A DNA stretch of 64,000 nucleotides from JALORV01 sp963702595 (GCA_963702595.1 CAVPDC010000022.1:124001-188000), one strand, 5' to 3'; counted from the stretch's first letter, positions 1 to 9,236 are shown. Numbers and translations: made by a program. The notes: generated by a model not told the origin, from the sequence alone.

Positions 1-6
1 AATCTC

Positions 7-1065
7 ATGATGAGTCAAACGATGATGGGCCACGCAACGTGTGGCGCAGTGGCTGCGATGGTCCTGGCGCTGAGTCCGATCGAAGTTGCCGATGCTTGCT
101 CGCGCATCTTGTGGAATGACAACAAGCTTGCGGTCGTCGTTGGACGAACAATGGACTGGCCGGAATCGACGGAGCCCGTTCTCACCGTCTTCCCGCGTGG
201 CGTCAAGCGAAATGGCGGGCGTCTGGGGCCAGATATTGTGGTCAAGGACAACGCGCTTTCCTGGTCGGCCAAGTACGGAAGTCTGGTCACGACAATCTAC
301 GGCGTCGGCACCGCCGACGGTCTTAACGAGCGCGGCCTTGGGGCCCACATGCTGTTCCTCAACGCTGCCGACTTCGGACCGCGCGACCCCAGCAAGCCGG
401 GCATCCATGGCGGACTCTGGGCGCAGTACCTCCTCGACAACGCGGCTACGGTCACGGAGGCGCTTGCGTTGCTGGAAAAGGTGCAGATCGTGATGACCGA
501 AGCGCGCGGAACACAAGCGACGGTTCATCTTGCCATCGAGGATGCGAGCGGCGACTCCGCCATCATCGAGTACATCGGCGGCAAGCGCGTCGTTCACCAC
601 GGCCGCGAGTTCCAGCTGATGACCAACGACCCACCGTATGACGAGCAGTTGGCGTTACTGAAGAAAATGGACTTCTCCAAGCCCCGCAGCGACACCCCGT
701 TGCCCGGCAACGTCAAGCCCACCGACCGCTTCCAGCGTGCCGCTTACTTCTCGTCGATGTTGCCAGAGCCCAAGAACGAGCGCGAAGCGGTGGCAGGGGT
801 GTTGGCAATCGCCCGCAACGTCTCGGTGCCCTTCGGCGCGCCCTACAAGGGCTTCGGCATCTACAACACTGAATACCGTACGGTCACCGACCTGACGAAC
901 AAGCGTTACTTCTTTGAACTGACGACCAGTCCGAACGTCATATGGGCGGACCTCGCAAAGTTCAAGCTCGCGTCTGGCTCGCCGGTCATGGTCCTGCACC
1001 CGGACGACATCGCTTTGTCAGGTGATGTTTCGGGAAAGTTCAAGGCCGCGAAGGCGCCTTTCTGA
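7..1065 (+). CDS. Secreted linear amide C-N hydrolase (choloylglycine hydrolase / penicillin V acylase family), copy 1
   Basis: An Ntn-hydrolase that should cleave linear amide bonds (bile-salt, penicillin V or N-acyl homoserine lactone type substrates) in the periplasm. The 352-residue product has a signal-peptide-like N-terminus ending in ADA|C at residues 28-31. Signal peptidase cleavage would therefore expose Cys31 as the N-terminal nucleophile. Family landmarks follow: Arg33 (CSR), GRTMDW with Asp50, a GLNERGL loop and a TND motif. A paralogue of similar length follows 344 bp downstream on the same strand. The start lies only 6 bp inside the window, so a start further upstream cannot be excluded and no ribosome-binding site is visible. 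The family is clear; the substrate is not predictable. Confidence 0.85.
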   Translation: MMSQTMMGHATCGAVAAMVLALSPIEVADACSRILWNDNKLAVVVGRTMDWPESTEPVLTVFPRGVKRNGGRLGPDIVVKDNALSWSAKYGSLVTTIYGVGTADGLNERGLGAHMLFLNAADFGPRDPSKPGIHGGLWAQYLLDNAATVTEALALLEKVQIVMTEARGTQATVHLAIEDASGDSAIIEYIGGKRVVHHGREFQLMTNDPPYDEQLALLKKMDFSKPRSDTPLPGNVKPTDRFQRAAYFSSMLPEPKNEREAVAGVLAIARNVSVPFGAPYKGFGIYNTEYRTVTDLTNKRYFFELTTSPNVIWADLAKFKLASGSPVMVLHPDDIALSGDVSGKFKAAKAPF

Positions 1066-1409
1066 CGTCATTCACCGTTCAAAGCGAGAGAGTCGCCACC
1101 TGCGTTGCTCGAAGGCAGCAGGTATGAAGGCGGCCCCGTCTGCGCTCGCGTAGGCTAGACGCGGCCAGAAGCGGAAGTCCACTGCTCGACCGACGGGCGT
1201 CCCGTTGAAGACGTCGCAGGCCTTCTTGCGACTGATACTGTAAGTTTCGTCGCCGACCATCTGATTCTCTATCGAAAGCAGGGCACTGCAGCTCAAGGGC
1301 GCGCCCAAGTTCTTCCGCAAGGTCCCAGCGATCCCGCAGACACTCTGCGGACTACAAGTCAGGCGCGAGGGCGTTTGACCTGACCGCGCCTTACCCAAGG
1401 GGAACAAGT
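1066..1409. other. Intergenic stretch between the two amidase genes
   Basis: No gene is supported here. A minus-strand open frame of about 110 codons spans most of it, but it has no recognisable domain and no convincing start. The only clear element is the Shine-Dalgarno sequence AAGGGGAA just ahead of the second amidase. No terminator hairpin with a T-run follows the first amidase. Confidence 0.5.
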
Positions 1410-2525
1410 ATGCGTACTAATCGCTTCTACCGCGGCGCCGTAGCAGTTCTCGTTACGGCGACCTTAGTCTCGACCAGCCTGGCTCCTGCGGAGGCCTGCA
1501 CCCGTGCGCTCTACGTTGCCAACGATGGCACCGTCATCGTCGGCCGTTCGATGGACTGGGGCGAGGACATGATGTCCAACATGTGGGTGTTGCCGCGTGG
1601 CATGAAGCGCGATGGCAGAGGCGGCAAGAGCACGATCTCGTGGGAATCGAAGTACGGCAGCCTGATCGTGTCGGCTTACGACATCGGCACGGCCGAAGGG
1701 ATGAACGAAAAGGGGCTGGTGGTCAATGAGCTCGCCCTGGTCGAGTCGAACTACGGCAAGCCGGCCGAAGGCGACAAGGTGATCTCGCTCAGCACCTGGC
1801 CGCAGTACGTCCTGGACAACTTCGCTACCGTTGCCGAGGCCGTCGCGGATTTGCGCAAGGAGAACTTCCGCGTGCAGACCGTGGTGCTGGGCACCGGCCG
1901 CCCCGCCAACATGCACCTGGTGATCTCGGATGCCACCGGCGACTCGGCGGTATTCGAGTACGTCGACGGCAAGCTCGTCATCCATCACGGCAAGCAGTAC
2001 CGGGTCGTGACCAACTCCCCCACCTACGACAAGCAGCTGGCGATCATGGAGTACTGGAGGGACGCCGGCGGCACGTCGAAGTCCCTGCCTGGCACCTCGC
2101 GCGCGGCCGACCGCTTCGTGCGCACTTCCTTCCTCTTGGACGTGCTCCCGGCCGTGGCTTCCCCGACATACATCAGCGGCACGCCAGAGCAGAGCTTCAA
2201 GTTCCAGGCGCCGATGGCGGTGCTTTCGCTGATGCGAAGCGTCGGCACCCCGCTGGGTTTTGCCAATGAAGAGCAGCCGTGGGTCTCGTCGACCATCTGG
2301 CGGACCGTCAGCGACAGCACCAACCGCGTGGTGATCTTCGACTCGGCGCTGACGCCGGCGACGTTCTGGGTGAAGCTCGATGAGCTGGACCTCAGGTCGG
2401 GCGCGCCGGTCAGGAAGCTGCAGCTGGCGGGTGGCAAGACCTACAGCGGCAATGCCGTGGGCCAGTTCGTGGACGCCAAGCTGTTTACCTTCCAGGACCT
2501 GAACGACGTCGCTCCAGCGAAGTAA
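1410..2525 (+). CDS. Secreted linear amide C-N hydrolase (choloylglycine hydrolase family), copy 2
   Basis: Tandem paralogue of the preceding gene, 371 residues. The signal peptide ends AEA|C at residues 27-30, so Cys30 is the predicted N-terminal nucleophile after export. GRSMDW (Asp49), a GMNEKGL loop and a TNS motif match the same positions in copy 1. The ATG follows AAGGGGAACAAGT, a good ribosome-binding site, which fixes the start. The two proteins align end to end but are clearly diverged, so this is an old duplication rather than an assembly artefact. Gram-negative members with a processed N-terminal Cys include penicillin V acylases that also degrade acyl-homoserine lactones; whether that applies here is inference. 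Confidence 0.87.
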   Translation: MRTNRFYRGAVAVLVTATLVSTSLAPAEACTRALYVANDGTVIVGRSMDWGEDMMSNMWVLPRGMKRDGRGGKSTISWESKYGSLIVSAYDIGTAEGMNEKGLVVNELALVESNYGKPAEGDKVISLSTWPQYVLDNFATVAEAVADLRKENFRVQTVVLGTGRPANMHLVISDATGDSAVFEYVDGKLVIHHGKQYRVVTNSPTYDKQLAIMEYWRDAGGTSKSLPGTSRAADRFVRTSFLLDVLPAVASPTYISGTPEQSFKFQAPMAVLSLMRSVGTPLGFANEEQPWVSSTIWRTVSDSTNRVVIFDSALTPATFWVKLDELDLRSGAPVRKLQLAGGKTYSGNAVGQFVDAKLFTFQDLNDVAPAK

Positions 2526-2820
2526 TGCCACCGTTGGTCGAACTCGGTTCGGTGCTTTGTGCAAGTGATGCTGGATCGGTTGCGGCGGCCGGTCCGCAAG
2601 CTGTCCGCCGCTGAACCGGGGCGGGTTCGGTTCCTCAACTCCGAGGACTCCCCATGCTGAGCCAACGTCCGCTCCCAGTGTGAACTCGGCGGCCGCTTTC
2701 GCGCGCAGCTGAGGTCAGCTTAGGGTCGACTACTGTCTTCCCGTTCCGCGTCGAACGCGGCCCAGGACTCCTTGCAAGCCGCCGCAACGGATAGATCGTC
2801 CCGCGGTGGCCGTTGCGCGC
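2526..2820. other. Gene-free stretch between convergent genes
   Basis: About 295 bp between the second amidase and the end of the minus-strand exosortase operon. I see no supported gene and no hairpin with a T-run. A weak inverted pair, GCAACGG and CCGTTGC, lies near 2780-2818 at the 3' end of the operon. Confidence 0.4.
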
Positions 2821-4176
2821 TCAGCGAAAGGCGGACGCCACCGCGGCGGGAGTGACTCCGTCGCGGTGCGGCGTCGCCGGCGCTGCGCGCAGCGCCAGCG
2901 AACCGCGCGACCAGTAATTGCGGTCGCGGTGCGGGAAGTCGCGCATCTGCAGAACGATCGCTTCGGCGCGCTCGCGCTGCGGCGCCTGCGCGCGCCATTC
3001 GTTCACGTAGGCGGCGTGCGGGCGGCGCAGGATGCCGGCGAGCCACGCGGCCTCGATTGGCTTGAGTCGCGCCGGCGGCTTGCCGAAATAGGTGCGGGCG
3101 GCGGCGCGCGCGCCGCAGATGCCTGGGCCCCAATCGACCGTATTCAAGTAGAGCTCGAAGATACGTGCCTTGCCGAGCGTACGTTCCATTTCCACCGCAT
3201 ACAGGAGCTCGCGCACTTTGCGCGCGGCGGTGCGCTCACCGCCGGTGATGAGCGTGCGGGCGAGCTGCTGAGTCAGCGTGCTGGCACCGCGCGGCGGGCC
3301 GTCGGCATCGACGGCGGCGAGCAGTGCGGCGAGTTCTTCATCGTCATAGCCGCCGTGCTCATGGAAGCGCTGGTCTTCGGCGGCGATCACCGCGGCGGGC
3401 AGGTACGGGCCGAGCTTGTCGAGCGCGATCCAGGTCGTGGCGCCGTCGCCGCTCGGCTGTCGGCGCGGGCTGCCATCCAGTTGCTGGCACGACAGCGTGA
3501 ATACGCCGAACTGCAGTGCCTCGGTGCCGAGATCGGCCACCTGCAGCTGGTCAATGTGAAATTGCGTGCTGCTCCTGCCCTGTGGCAGCGTCAGCGCGCC
3601 GCTCGCTTCAATGGCGCCATCGAATCGTCCCCAACGTGCTTCCGGAATGATCGACACAAGTGTCCGCACCGCATCGCCGACATCCGTGCGCGGCAGCGTC
3701 CAGCGCACACGCACGCCGTCGGCCGCGATTTCAGCGGTGTAGTCGACGCGCAGGGCACCGCTGGCGATCCAGCCCTGTACCGAGGCGTCTCTGCGCGCGA
3801 GCGCAAGTTCTGCTTCCGCTAACTGCAGCGGCTCGGCAGCCAGCACCGGATGCTGCAGGCGGCACGGCGCGCAGCGCGCGATCAGGACTGCGCCCTCGCG
3901 GCGGAGTGCGATGCGGCCCGCGCGCGTCTTGACGCTGCGGCCGTCGAGCAGGTGGGCGACGCCGGGCGCCGTGACCAGCCGCACCAAGCCCGCCACGTTC
4001 AGATCGACCTGCACGCCAAAGAGCGCGATGCGCGTCGTCCACGCTGGTGGGGCAGTGGAGAGCACGCCGTTGCTTGTCACCAGTACGGCGAGCGCGCCGC
4101 CTGTGCCAAGCGCGGCGGCCAGCAGGCAAAGCGCGGCGGCGACGAGCATCCGGCGTATCACTCGGCGCGTGTTCAT
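2821..4176 (-). CDS. Monofunctional GT51 peptidoglycan glycosyltransferase with a long N-terminal region
   Basis: Predicted to polymerise lipid II into glycan strands at the outer face of the inner membrane. The 451-residue product has one N-terminal membrane anchor (about residues 8-32) and about 200 residues with no recognised domain. The GT51 domain follows, with all signature blocks: AAEDQRFHEHGG (catalytic Glu), GASTLTQQLAR, RKVRELLYAVEMER, then ELYLNTVDWG and the YFGKP block. There is no transpeptidase domain. The length exceeds a typical MtgA because of the extra N-terminal region. The start is chosen at the ATG after GAGGGACGCTCA; the open frame continues upstream without a plausible start. 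It is the last gene of the exosortase operon, 58 bp after the EpsI-like gene, so a dedicated role with that system is inferred. Confidence 0.82.
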   Translation of the reverse strand: MNTRRVIRRMLVAAALCLLAAALGTGGALAVLVTSNGVLSTAPPAWTTRIALFGVQVDLNVAGLVRLVTAPGVAHLLDGRSVKTRAGRIALRREGAVLIARCAPCRLQHPVLAAEPLQLAEAELALARRDASVQGWIASGALRVDYTAEIAADGVRVRWTLPRTDVGDAVRTLVSIIPEARWGRFDGAIEASGALTLPQGRSSTQFHIDQLQVADLGTEALQFGVFTLSCQQLDGSPRRQPSGDGATTWIALDKLGPYLPAAVIAAEDQRFHEHGGYDDEELAALLAAVDADGPPRGASTLTQQLARTLITGGERTAARKVRELLYAVEMERTLGKARIFELYLNTVDWGPGICGARAAARTYFGKPPARLKPIEAAWLAGILRRPHAAYVNEWRAQAPQRERAEAIVLQMRDFPHRDRNYWSRGSLALRAAPATPHRDGVTPAAVASAFR

Positions 4177-4234
4177 TGAGCGTCCCTCCGCGTGGCGCGC
4201 TCCGGAAGCACCGCCCGGGGTCGGCGCTCTGCGC

Positions 4235-4783
4235 TCATGGCTCACCCACGCGCTCGACCACGGTCGTGGCCCACCATGGACCGCCGCCATACTGTGCGGC
4301 CCAGAACCATGCCGAGGTGTCGGTCCACTCGCGGCCCTCGCTGTCGTGGATGCGCTCGCATACGCGCAGGCGCGAGCCCTCGCGCGTGGCGGCGAAGCAG
4401 CTCCACCGCTCGCCGCGATCGTCCACGACCGGCCGGGGCCGCTCGATCGTGTAACCGAGTGCGTTGAAGCAATCGGACGCCGGATGCAGCTGGCGCGTCG
4501 GGCGCTCGACCCGTCGTAGGACCAACATGCGTTCGCCGTCGGTGAATCGCGCCACCGCACCCGGAAAACGGCGCGCGAAGCGCTCCTCGAGATCGGACAA
4601 CGGCAACTGGGTCAGCGGCCGGTCGCGGAAGTGGGTGGGCCAGTCGACACCCCGCGGGGCATCGGGATCCACCACGGGCGACCGCAAGGGTCGTCCGCCT
4701 GCCTGCAGCAGCGAGAACTGCGCTGCCAGAGGCAACACGCCCGCGACCAGCAGGGCGCCGACGAAGAAGGTTCGAACGTTCAT
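4235..4783 (-). CDS. EpsI-like exosortase-associated protein
   Basis: A 182-residue protein with a hydrophobic N-terminal segment (about residues 5-22) and an otherwise periplasmic body. The HPASDCFNALGY stretch (His100, Cys105) resembles the conserved His/Cys block of EpsI-domain proteins, which are often found beside or fused to exosortases. Its ATG overlaps the stop of the exosortase gene (ATGA), indicating translational coupling. The start is supported by that overlap and by the signal/anchor beginning directly after it. The EpsI assignment is from motif resemblance and context; the biochemical role of the family is unsettled. Confidence 0.68.
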   Translation of the reverse strand: MNVRTFFVGALLVAGVLPLAAQFSLLQAGGRPLRSPVVDPDAPRGVDWPTHFRDRPLTQLPLSDLEERFARRFPGAVARFTDGERMLVLRRVERPTRQLHPASDCFNALGYTIERPRPVVDDRGERWSCFAATREGSRLRVCERIHDSEGREWTDTSAWFWAAQYGGGPWWATTVVERVGEP

Positions 4784-5670
4784 GAAGTCCTCCGCGAAGC
4801 GAGCCATGCCAGGGGCACGATGGCGGCGACTAATGCCAGCAGTCCCACGACCTCGTGCGACCACGCGGGCCAGTGCACGCGGCCGGACTCCGGGAAATAC
4901 AGGACCACGTTGCGGGCGATGTTCGCGAGCAGCACCATGAGCCCCGCGGAGACTCCGTTCAGCAGTGTGCGGCGTGCGTCGGCGGCGTGCAGGTACGACA
5001 GCAGCGCGGCGACGAAGCTGCCGATCCACAGCATGCCGATGCCGGCGCAGGGCGCATCGATCAGCACCGTGGTGCCGTCATGCACGATCGACGCGCCAGC
5101 GGCCGTGGCGCTGACCCCAAGGAGCGAAAGCAGCAGCGCACTGGCATGTGCAACGAGCAGTCGCAGCGGGAAGCCGAGGTAGAACTGCAGCGACGCGATG
5201 ATCGGCAGCGCGAGCAGCAGCAGCACGACGAGTGCAGTGGCAGGGCGGCGCAGCGCATGCATGAGGTACGTGCCGACGGCCAGCATCGCGATAGCCGCGG
5301 CGGCGAGATCCGGCAGTACGAGTTCCGCGAGAGCGGCGACGACCGCCAGCGCGCCGCTCGCCACCAGTGCGGCACGCGGCGGCGTGACCAGTTCCCCGCG
5401 GTCGCGCCACAGCAGGACGGCGACGGTCGCCAGCGCGAGGATGCCCCATGGCTCGTCGGAGCCGTCGACCAGGCGCCGGGCGACATAGGTCCAGTGCGGC
5501 CAGAGTGCCAGCAGCAGGGCGGCCGGCAGCCACCACACGCGCGGCAGCGACACGCGCCAACGCGTCGGAAGCCCCTGCGGGCCAGCGTCGCGAGCGCCGA
5601 TCTCGACGAGCACTCCGTGCAGTGGCGACGGCACAGTGCGGCCGATGCGCGCGTAGCGTTCAGTGTGCAT
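4780..5670 (-). CDS. Exosortase (PEP-CTERM-type protein-sorting transpeptidase)
   Basis: A polytopic membrane protein of 296 residues with about eight hydrophobic helices. The three residues that define exosortases are present: Cys208 in DAPCAGIGMLW, Arg253 in NIARNVVLY and His272 in WSHEVVG. Exosortases are thought to recognise and cut PEP-CTERM tails of exported proteins, and the neighbouring VIT/VWA gene encodes such a tail. The chosen ATG (MHTERY) follows GGGGGGAACGCC. It overlaps the end of the VIT/VWA gene by 11 bp and the next gene by 4 bp. No exopolysaccharide biosynthesis genes are adjacent, unlike many exosortase loci, so this appears to be a small dedicated system. I cannot assign the Xrt subclass with certainty. 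Confidence 0.86.
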   Translation of the reverse strand: MHTERYARIGRTVPSPLHGVLVEIGARDAGPQGLPTRWRVSLPRVWWLPAALLLALWPHWTYVARRLVDGSDEPWGILALATVAVLLWRDRGELVTPPRAALVASGALAVVAALAELVLPDLAAAAIAMLAVGTYLMHALRRPATALVVLLLLALPIIASLQFYLGFPLRLLVAHASALLLSLLGVSATAAGASIVHDGTTVLIDAPCAGIGMLWIGSFVAALLSYLHAADARRTLLNGVSAGLMVLLANIARNVVLYFPESGRVHWPAWSHEVVGLLALVAAIVPLAWLASRRTS

Positions 5671-7691
5671 GGCGTTCCCCCCTGGCACGACGGCGGCGCA
5701 GCCACCACACGAGGCCGCCGGCGGCGAGCGTCATCGACAGGAACTCGGGCTCGGGCGTGCTCGGAACCTGGCCGACGGCGAGTTCGCTGACGCCGGCCGG
5801 CAGGACCTGAGGCTGATCGACGCTCGTCTGCTGGCCGGTCGGATTGCGTACCACCTGATCAACGGCGATGAACGACGTGTAGTCCGTGAGCAGTCCGTAC
5901 TTCAGCCCGAGCGCGGTGATCTGCTGCGCCGCCGCCGCATCGTTGACCAGCTTCTGGTAGTCGCCAAGGGTGGCAATGCGGCTGCGGGCCCAGAGAGTCG
6001 CCAGCGCGGGTGCGTCGCGTCGCGCCGCGCCGGCCGCGACATCGATCGAGCGATGGAATGCCCCGGCGGCGGTGATGCCTTCAATCTCGATCGAACCGGT
6101 CGGCGCACCGCGGAATTTCCCGGTCAGCACGATCGGCCGCTGGGCGAACAGGTCCGGCACCTGCGGCGGGTCGACGTCGTACGCGTCGAAGCCGCGAAAG
6201 TTGATCCGGATGCGCGTCAGCACAGGCGCCTCGATGTAGTTGCGGAAGCGATCAGCCTCGACCGCCGCCTGCTGTGCATTCAGCACGACGAACGACTCGC
6301 CGCGACCGGCACGCCCCAGCCCTTCGATCAGATGACGGTTGACCGAAGAGCCGATCCCGAAGGCAAACACGTTGGCCGTGCCGAGGTTGGCGCGAACCAG
6401 GTCCATTGCCTCCTTCTCGATCGACACGTAGCCATCGGTGATGACGACGAAGCTGCGTGCGCGTTCCGTGTCCGATGGCATGGCGAGTGCCGCCCGCAGC
6501 GCTGCCAGCAACTCGGTCGAACCACCGCCGCGTTGTGCATTGATGAAGCTGACCGCGGCGTCGACGTTCTCGCGCGTGGCCGGCAGCGATCGCGGTGCGA
6601 ACTTCGAGTGGCCGCCGGCGAAAGGGATGATGTTGAAGGTGTCGGTCGGACGCAGGTTCGCAACCAGGCCGCGCAGCAGTGTCTTGGCGGTTTCGATGGG
6701 AAAGCCGTGCATCGATCCCGAGACGTCGAGCACGAAGACATAGTCGCGCGGAACGATCGCCGCGCTCGGCACGCGCGCCGGCGGCTCGATCATTGCGAGG
6801 AAGAAGCTCTCCTCGGGGCCCTTCGTGCAGCAGCACGCCGGAGGCGATCTCGCGACCGGCCAGGCGATATTCAAGGACGACGTCGCGGTCCGCATGCTCC
6901 GCAGCCGGTGCCAGCGTGGCCCGTACGCTGCGATCACCTCCGGCGACGTCGAGCCGATGCGTCGGTGAACGCAACTCCTGCACCGGAACGGGAGCGCTGA
7001 TCTCGACGTTCATGGCGAACGCGGCCTTGGCCGGCACGCCGGCGCGCAACGTGGGCTGGGCGATCCAGGTTTCGGGCTGGTGGCTCTCGCGCCCCGGTGT
7101 GCCGTTGTAGCGCGGCCCGACGACGGTGGGGAATACGAAGCGGTAGACGCCGTCGGTCGGAACAATGGTCTCCGCGTAGCGCAGGTCGACGGCGATCTCG
7201 TCACCGGGCATCACGTTGGCAATCGCCATCTGGAACACGTTGGGGCGGTGCTGCTCGAGCAGCGACGCGCTCTTGCCCTCGCGTTTCGCACCCTCGTACT
7301 CGCGGCGCGCGGCCTGCTTCTCGCGGATCTGTGCCTGCACGACGCGATCGCCGATGCGCATCGTCATCGCCGTGACTGCCGCGCGCGTCGAGGCGGGAAA
7401 GACATAGCGCGCCTCGATAGGCGTGGAGCCTTCGTTGCGGTAGCGCTGCGTCACGCGCACGTCGGCGATGACGCCGCTGACCTTGACGTCGACCTGGGTC
7501 GACTTCAGCGGCAGCGCATCGACGCCGGGGGTCGCCTGATCGACGACGAAGTAGGGCGAGAGCGACTTGTCGGCGCCTTCGGCCGTTTGGCCGCGCACCG
7601 GGCCCAGCAGCAGGCACAGCATCAGGCTGGCGGCGCCGAGCGCGGCCAGCAGCGACGAGCGTGCCGCTCGGGCAGGTTTCGAAGTGGACAT
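5660..7691 (-). CDS. VIT and VWA domain protein with PEP-CTERM-like sorting tail (single-base frameshift)
   Basis: When joined across a frame change, the product is about 676 residues. It has a signal peptide (1-35), a VIT domain (about 45-175), a beta-rich linker, a VWA domain with intact MIDAS start VLDVSGSMHG, and a C-terminal tail beginning PEPEFLSM near residue 646. The tail continues with a hydrophobic stretch and a final Arg-rich cluster (WWLRRRRARGER). That tripartite tail is the PEP-CTERM pattern and makes this the likely substrate of the exosortase encoded next. The frame breaks at 6815-6821 within GGGGCCC: the VIT half reads LLHEGP and the VWA half resumes as EESFFLAMIEPP. Removing one base restores a continuous protein. 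It starts 12 bp after the upstream VIT-like gene. Confidence 0.82.
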
Positions 7692-7703
7692 CGTCGTGCC
7701 CGA

Positions 7704-8567
7704 TCAGCGTGAGTGGCGCGCGATCGCGTCGACATTGGCGCGTCGGACCGATGGCGGCAAGCTCGTCCACAGCCGTTGATCACCGTTCACAACCTCGAGC
7801 TCGACGGCGCCGTCGGCGAGCTGCGCCAGGGCCGTGGCGTCGGCGAGAGGCAGCACAAAGGCTGCGCCGTCCGCACGGCCGAGCGCGATGACTTGCGCAG
7901 CGCTGCCGTCGGGACGCAGCGTCAACGTAGCCTCGCCACGGCTGCCGGACGGCGGCACGACGATCAAGACCGGTCCTCCGGTCTGGTGGATCAGCACGGC
8001 CTGCGCTCTGAGCGGCAGAATCGTCGTCGGCAAGGCGAGGCGCCAGGCGCCTGCCTGGCGCTCGAGCACCTCGACGGTGACGACTTCGATCGTCGCCTGC
8101 TGGCCCGCCGGCAGCGACAGAACGTCGGCGAGCACCTCGTCGAGGGCCGCCTGTGCGTGTCCATCGTGCGGATCTTCGTCGCCGCCGCAGCCGCCGAAGT
8201 CGCCAGCGACCAGATCGACCACGCGTCCCGCGCGCTCCACGCGGAGGCGCTCGACGTGCTGGTCCGTGGCCGGCAGCCGCGCGCCAAGGTCGATCGGGCG
8301 CGGGCTGGCGTTGTGTACAGCCTGCACGACGCGGATGTCGGCCAGCGATCCGAGCAGTCGTACATCGAATGCGGAACTCGTCAGGTGCAGGTCGCGGGCC
8401 AGGAGCAGCGCCGGAGGGTGCGCCATCGCGGTGGCCGGTTCGACACGAGCCACCGTCGTCGGAGTGGCGGGGGTTGGGGGGGCGGCTGCCGCCGGTGCCG
8501 CGAACAGCAGGGCCAGCAGTTGGGCCGCCGTCGCGGCGCCATCCCGAAGCAAGGTCAAGGCCGTCAT
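7704..8567 (-). CDS. Exported protein with a diverged VIT-like domain, first gene of the exosortase operon
   Basis: A 287-residue protein with an N-terminal signal sequence (about 1-29, ending in an Ala-rich stretch). Residues about 66-185 follow the beta-strand pattern of VIT domains: FDVRLLGSLADIRVVQ, then SLPAGQQATIEVVTVEVLE, then LALPTTILPL. The central loop where canonical VIT domains have a conserved Tyr/Ala segment is replaced by CGGDEDPHDGH near residues 127-137, which is rich in Asp and His. There is no VWA domain and no sorting tail. GAGGAGAACGAG precedes the ATG, which fixes the start. It lies 12 bp ahead of the VIT/VWA gene. The VIT relationship is my reading of the pattern and needs a profile search. 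Confidence 0.6.
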   Translation of the reverse strand: MTALTLLRDGAATAAQLLALLFAAPAAAAPPTPATPTTVARVEPATAMAHPPALLLARDLHLTSSAFDVRLLGSLADIRVVQAVHNASPRPIDLGARLPATDQHVERLRVERAGRVVDLVAGDFGGCGGDEDPHDGHAQAALDEVLADVLSLPAGQQATIEVVTVEVLERQAGAWRLALPTTILPLRAQAVLIHQTGGPVLIVVPPSGSRGEATLTLRPDGSAAQVIALGRADGAAFVLPLADATALAQLADGAVELEVVNGDQRLWTSLPPSVRRANVDAIARHSR

Positions 8568-8803
8568 CTCGTTCTCCTCGAAGGGCCCGCGGTGCGGGAG
8601 CGGGACGAACGATCGGCGCCGCGTGCGAAGCGATGACGAAGTGACGGCGCGTCGAATGTGAAGGCGGTGTGAACGTTGGCCGTCGAACAGCCTATGCCGG
8701 ATGTCGTCGATACCTAGGCCAAGTGATGAATGGTCAGCGGGGCGCCGGGCGTGGACGATCTGGTCTGCCGACAAGGCGCTACCGACTGACCCCGGAGACA
8801 TTC

Positions 8804-9121
8804 ATGCGAGCCGACTTGAGCAAGTTCCAGCCGCAATCGGACGACGAGATTCGTTATGTGCGCCTGGCGCGCGGTATGCGTGCCATCGCGGCGGCCCTCG
8901 TCGTCGGCGGCATCGTCGTCGCCACGTTCGAGACAGCACCGCCCCCCCAGCGCGTCCGGCCGACCGATGCCACGCCCGAGGACGCCCGGGCCTACGCCGT
9001 CGTCGAGCCGCATGCGGCGATGGCGACCGCCGCGCCGGCGGCACAGGCCGTCGTGGCCGCCGCCCGTGACACCGATCCGGCACACACGCGCCTTGATCGT
9101 GGCAAAGACCTCCGCGGCTGA
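8804..9121 (+). CDS. Hypothetical small single-pass membrane protein, divergent from the exosortase operon
   Basis: A 105-residue product with a polar, acidic N-terminus (about 1-28), one hydrophobic helix (about 31-46, AIAAALVVGGIVVATF), and an Ala/Pro/Thr-rich tail likely outside the membrane. I recognise no family. The ATG at 8804 is preceded by CCGGAGACATTC; earlier in-frame codons lack a ribosome site. It is transcribed away from the exosortase operon across a 236 bp shared upstream region, so co-regulation is possible. Confidence 0.55.
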   Translation: MRADLSKFQPQSDDEIRYVRLARGMRAIAAALVVGGIVVATFETAPPPQRVRPTDATPEDARAYAVVEPHAAMATAAPAAQAVVAAARDTDPAHTRLDRGKDLRG

Positions 9122-9236
9122 GTCGGGCGGCGAATGCATGCAGGGGGCGCTTAGGCCGTTTGGCATAGGTCGCCTGTTGAAGTGCTTTCCACACGCGCCC
9201 CGTTTAGCGGTCGCGGTCATGTCCTGGGATCCGGAC

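Noticed and set aside
1072..1407. Minus-strand open frame of 111 codons between the two amidases
   Set aside because: No family resemblance, no ribosome site, and it ends against the ribosome site of the next gene.
2806..3822. Long plus-strand open frame (338 codons) opposite the GT51 gene
   Set aside because: It is antisense to a gene with clear GT51 motifs and is Ala/Arg/Gly-rich without any domain; a by-product of high GC.
6815..6821. Programmed frameshift in the VIT/VWA gene
   Set aside because: The site is not a known slippery heptamer for the required shift, and five other genes show the same one-base excess, so an error is more likely.
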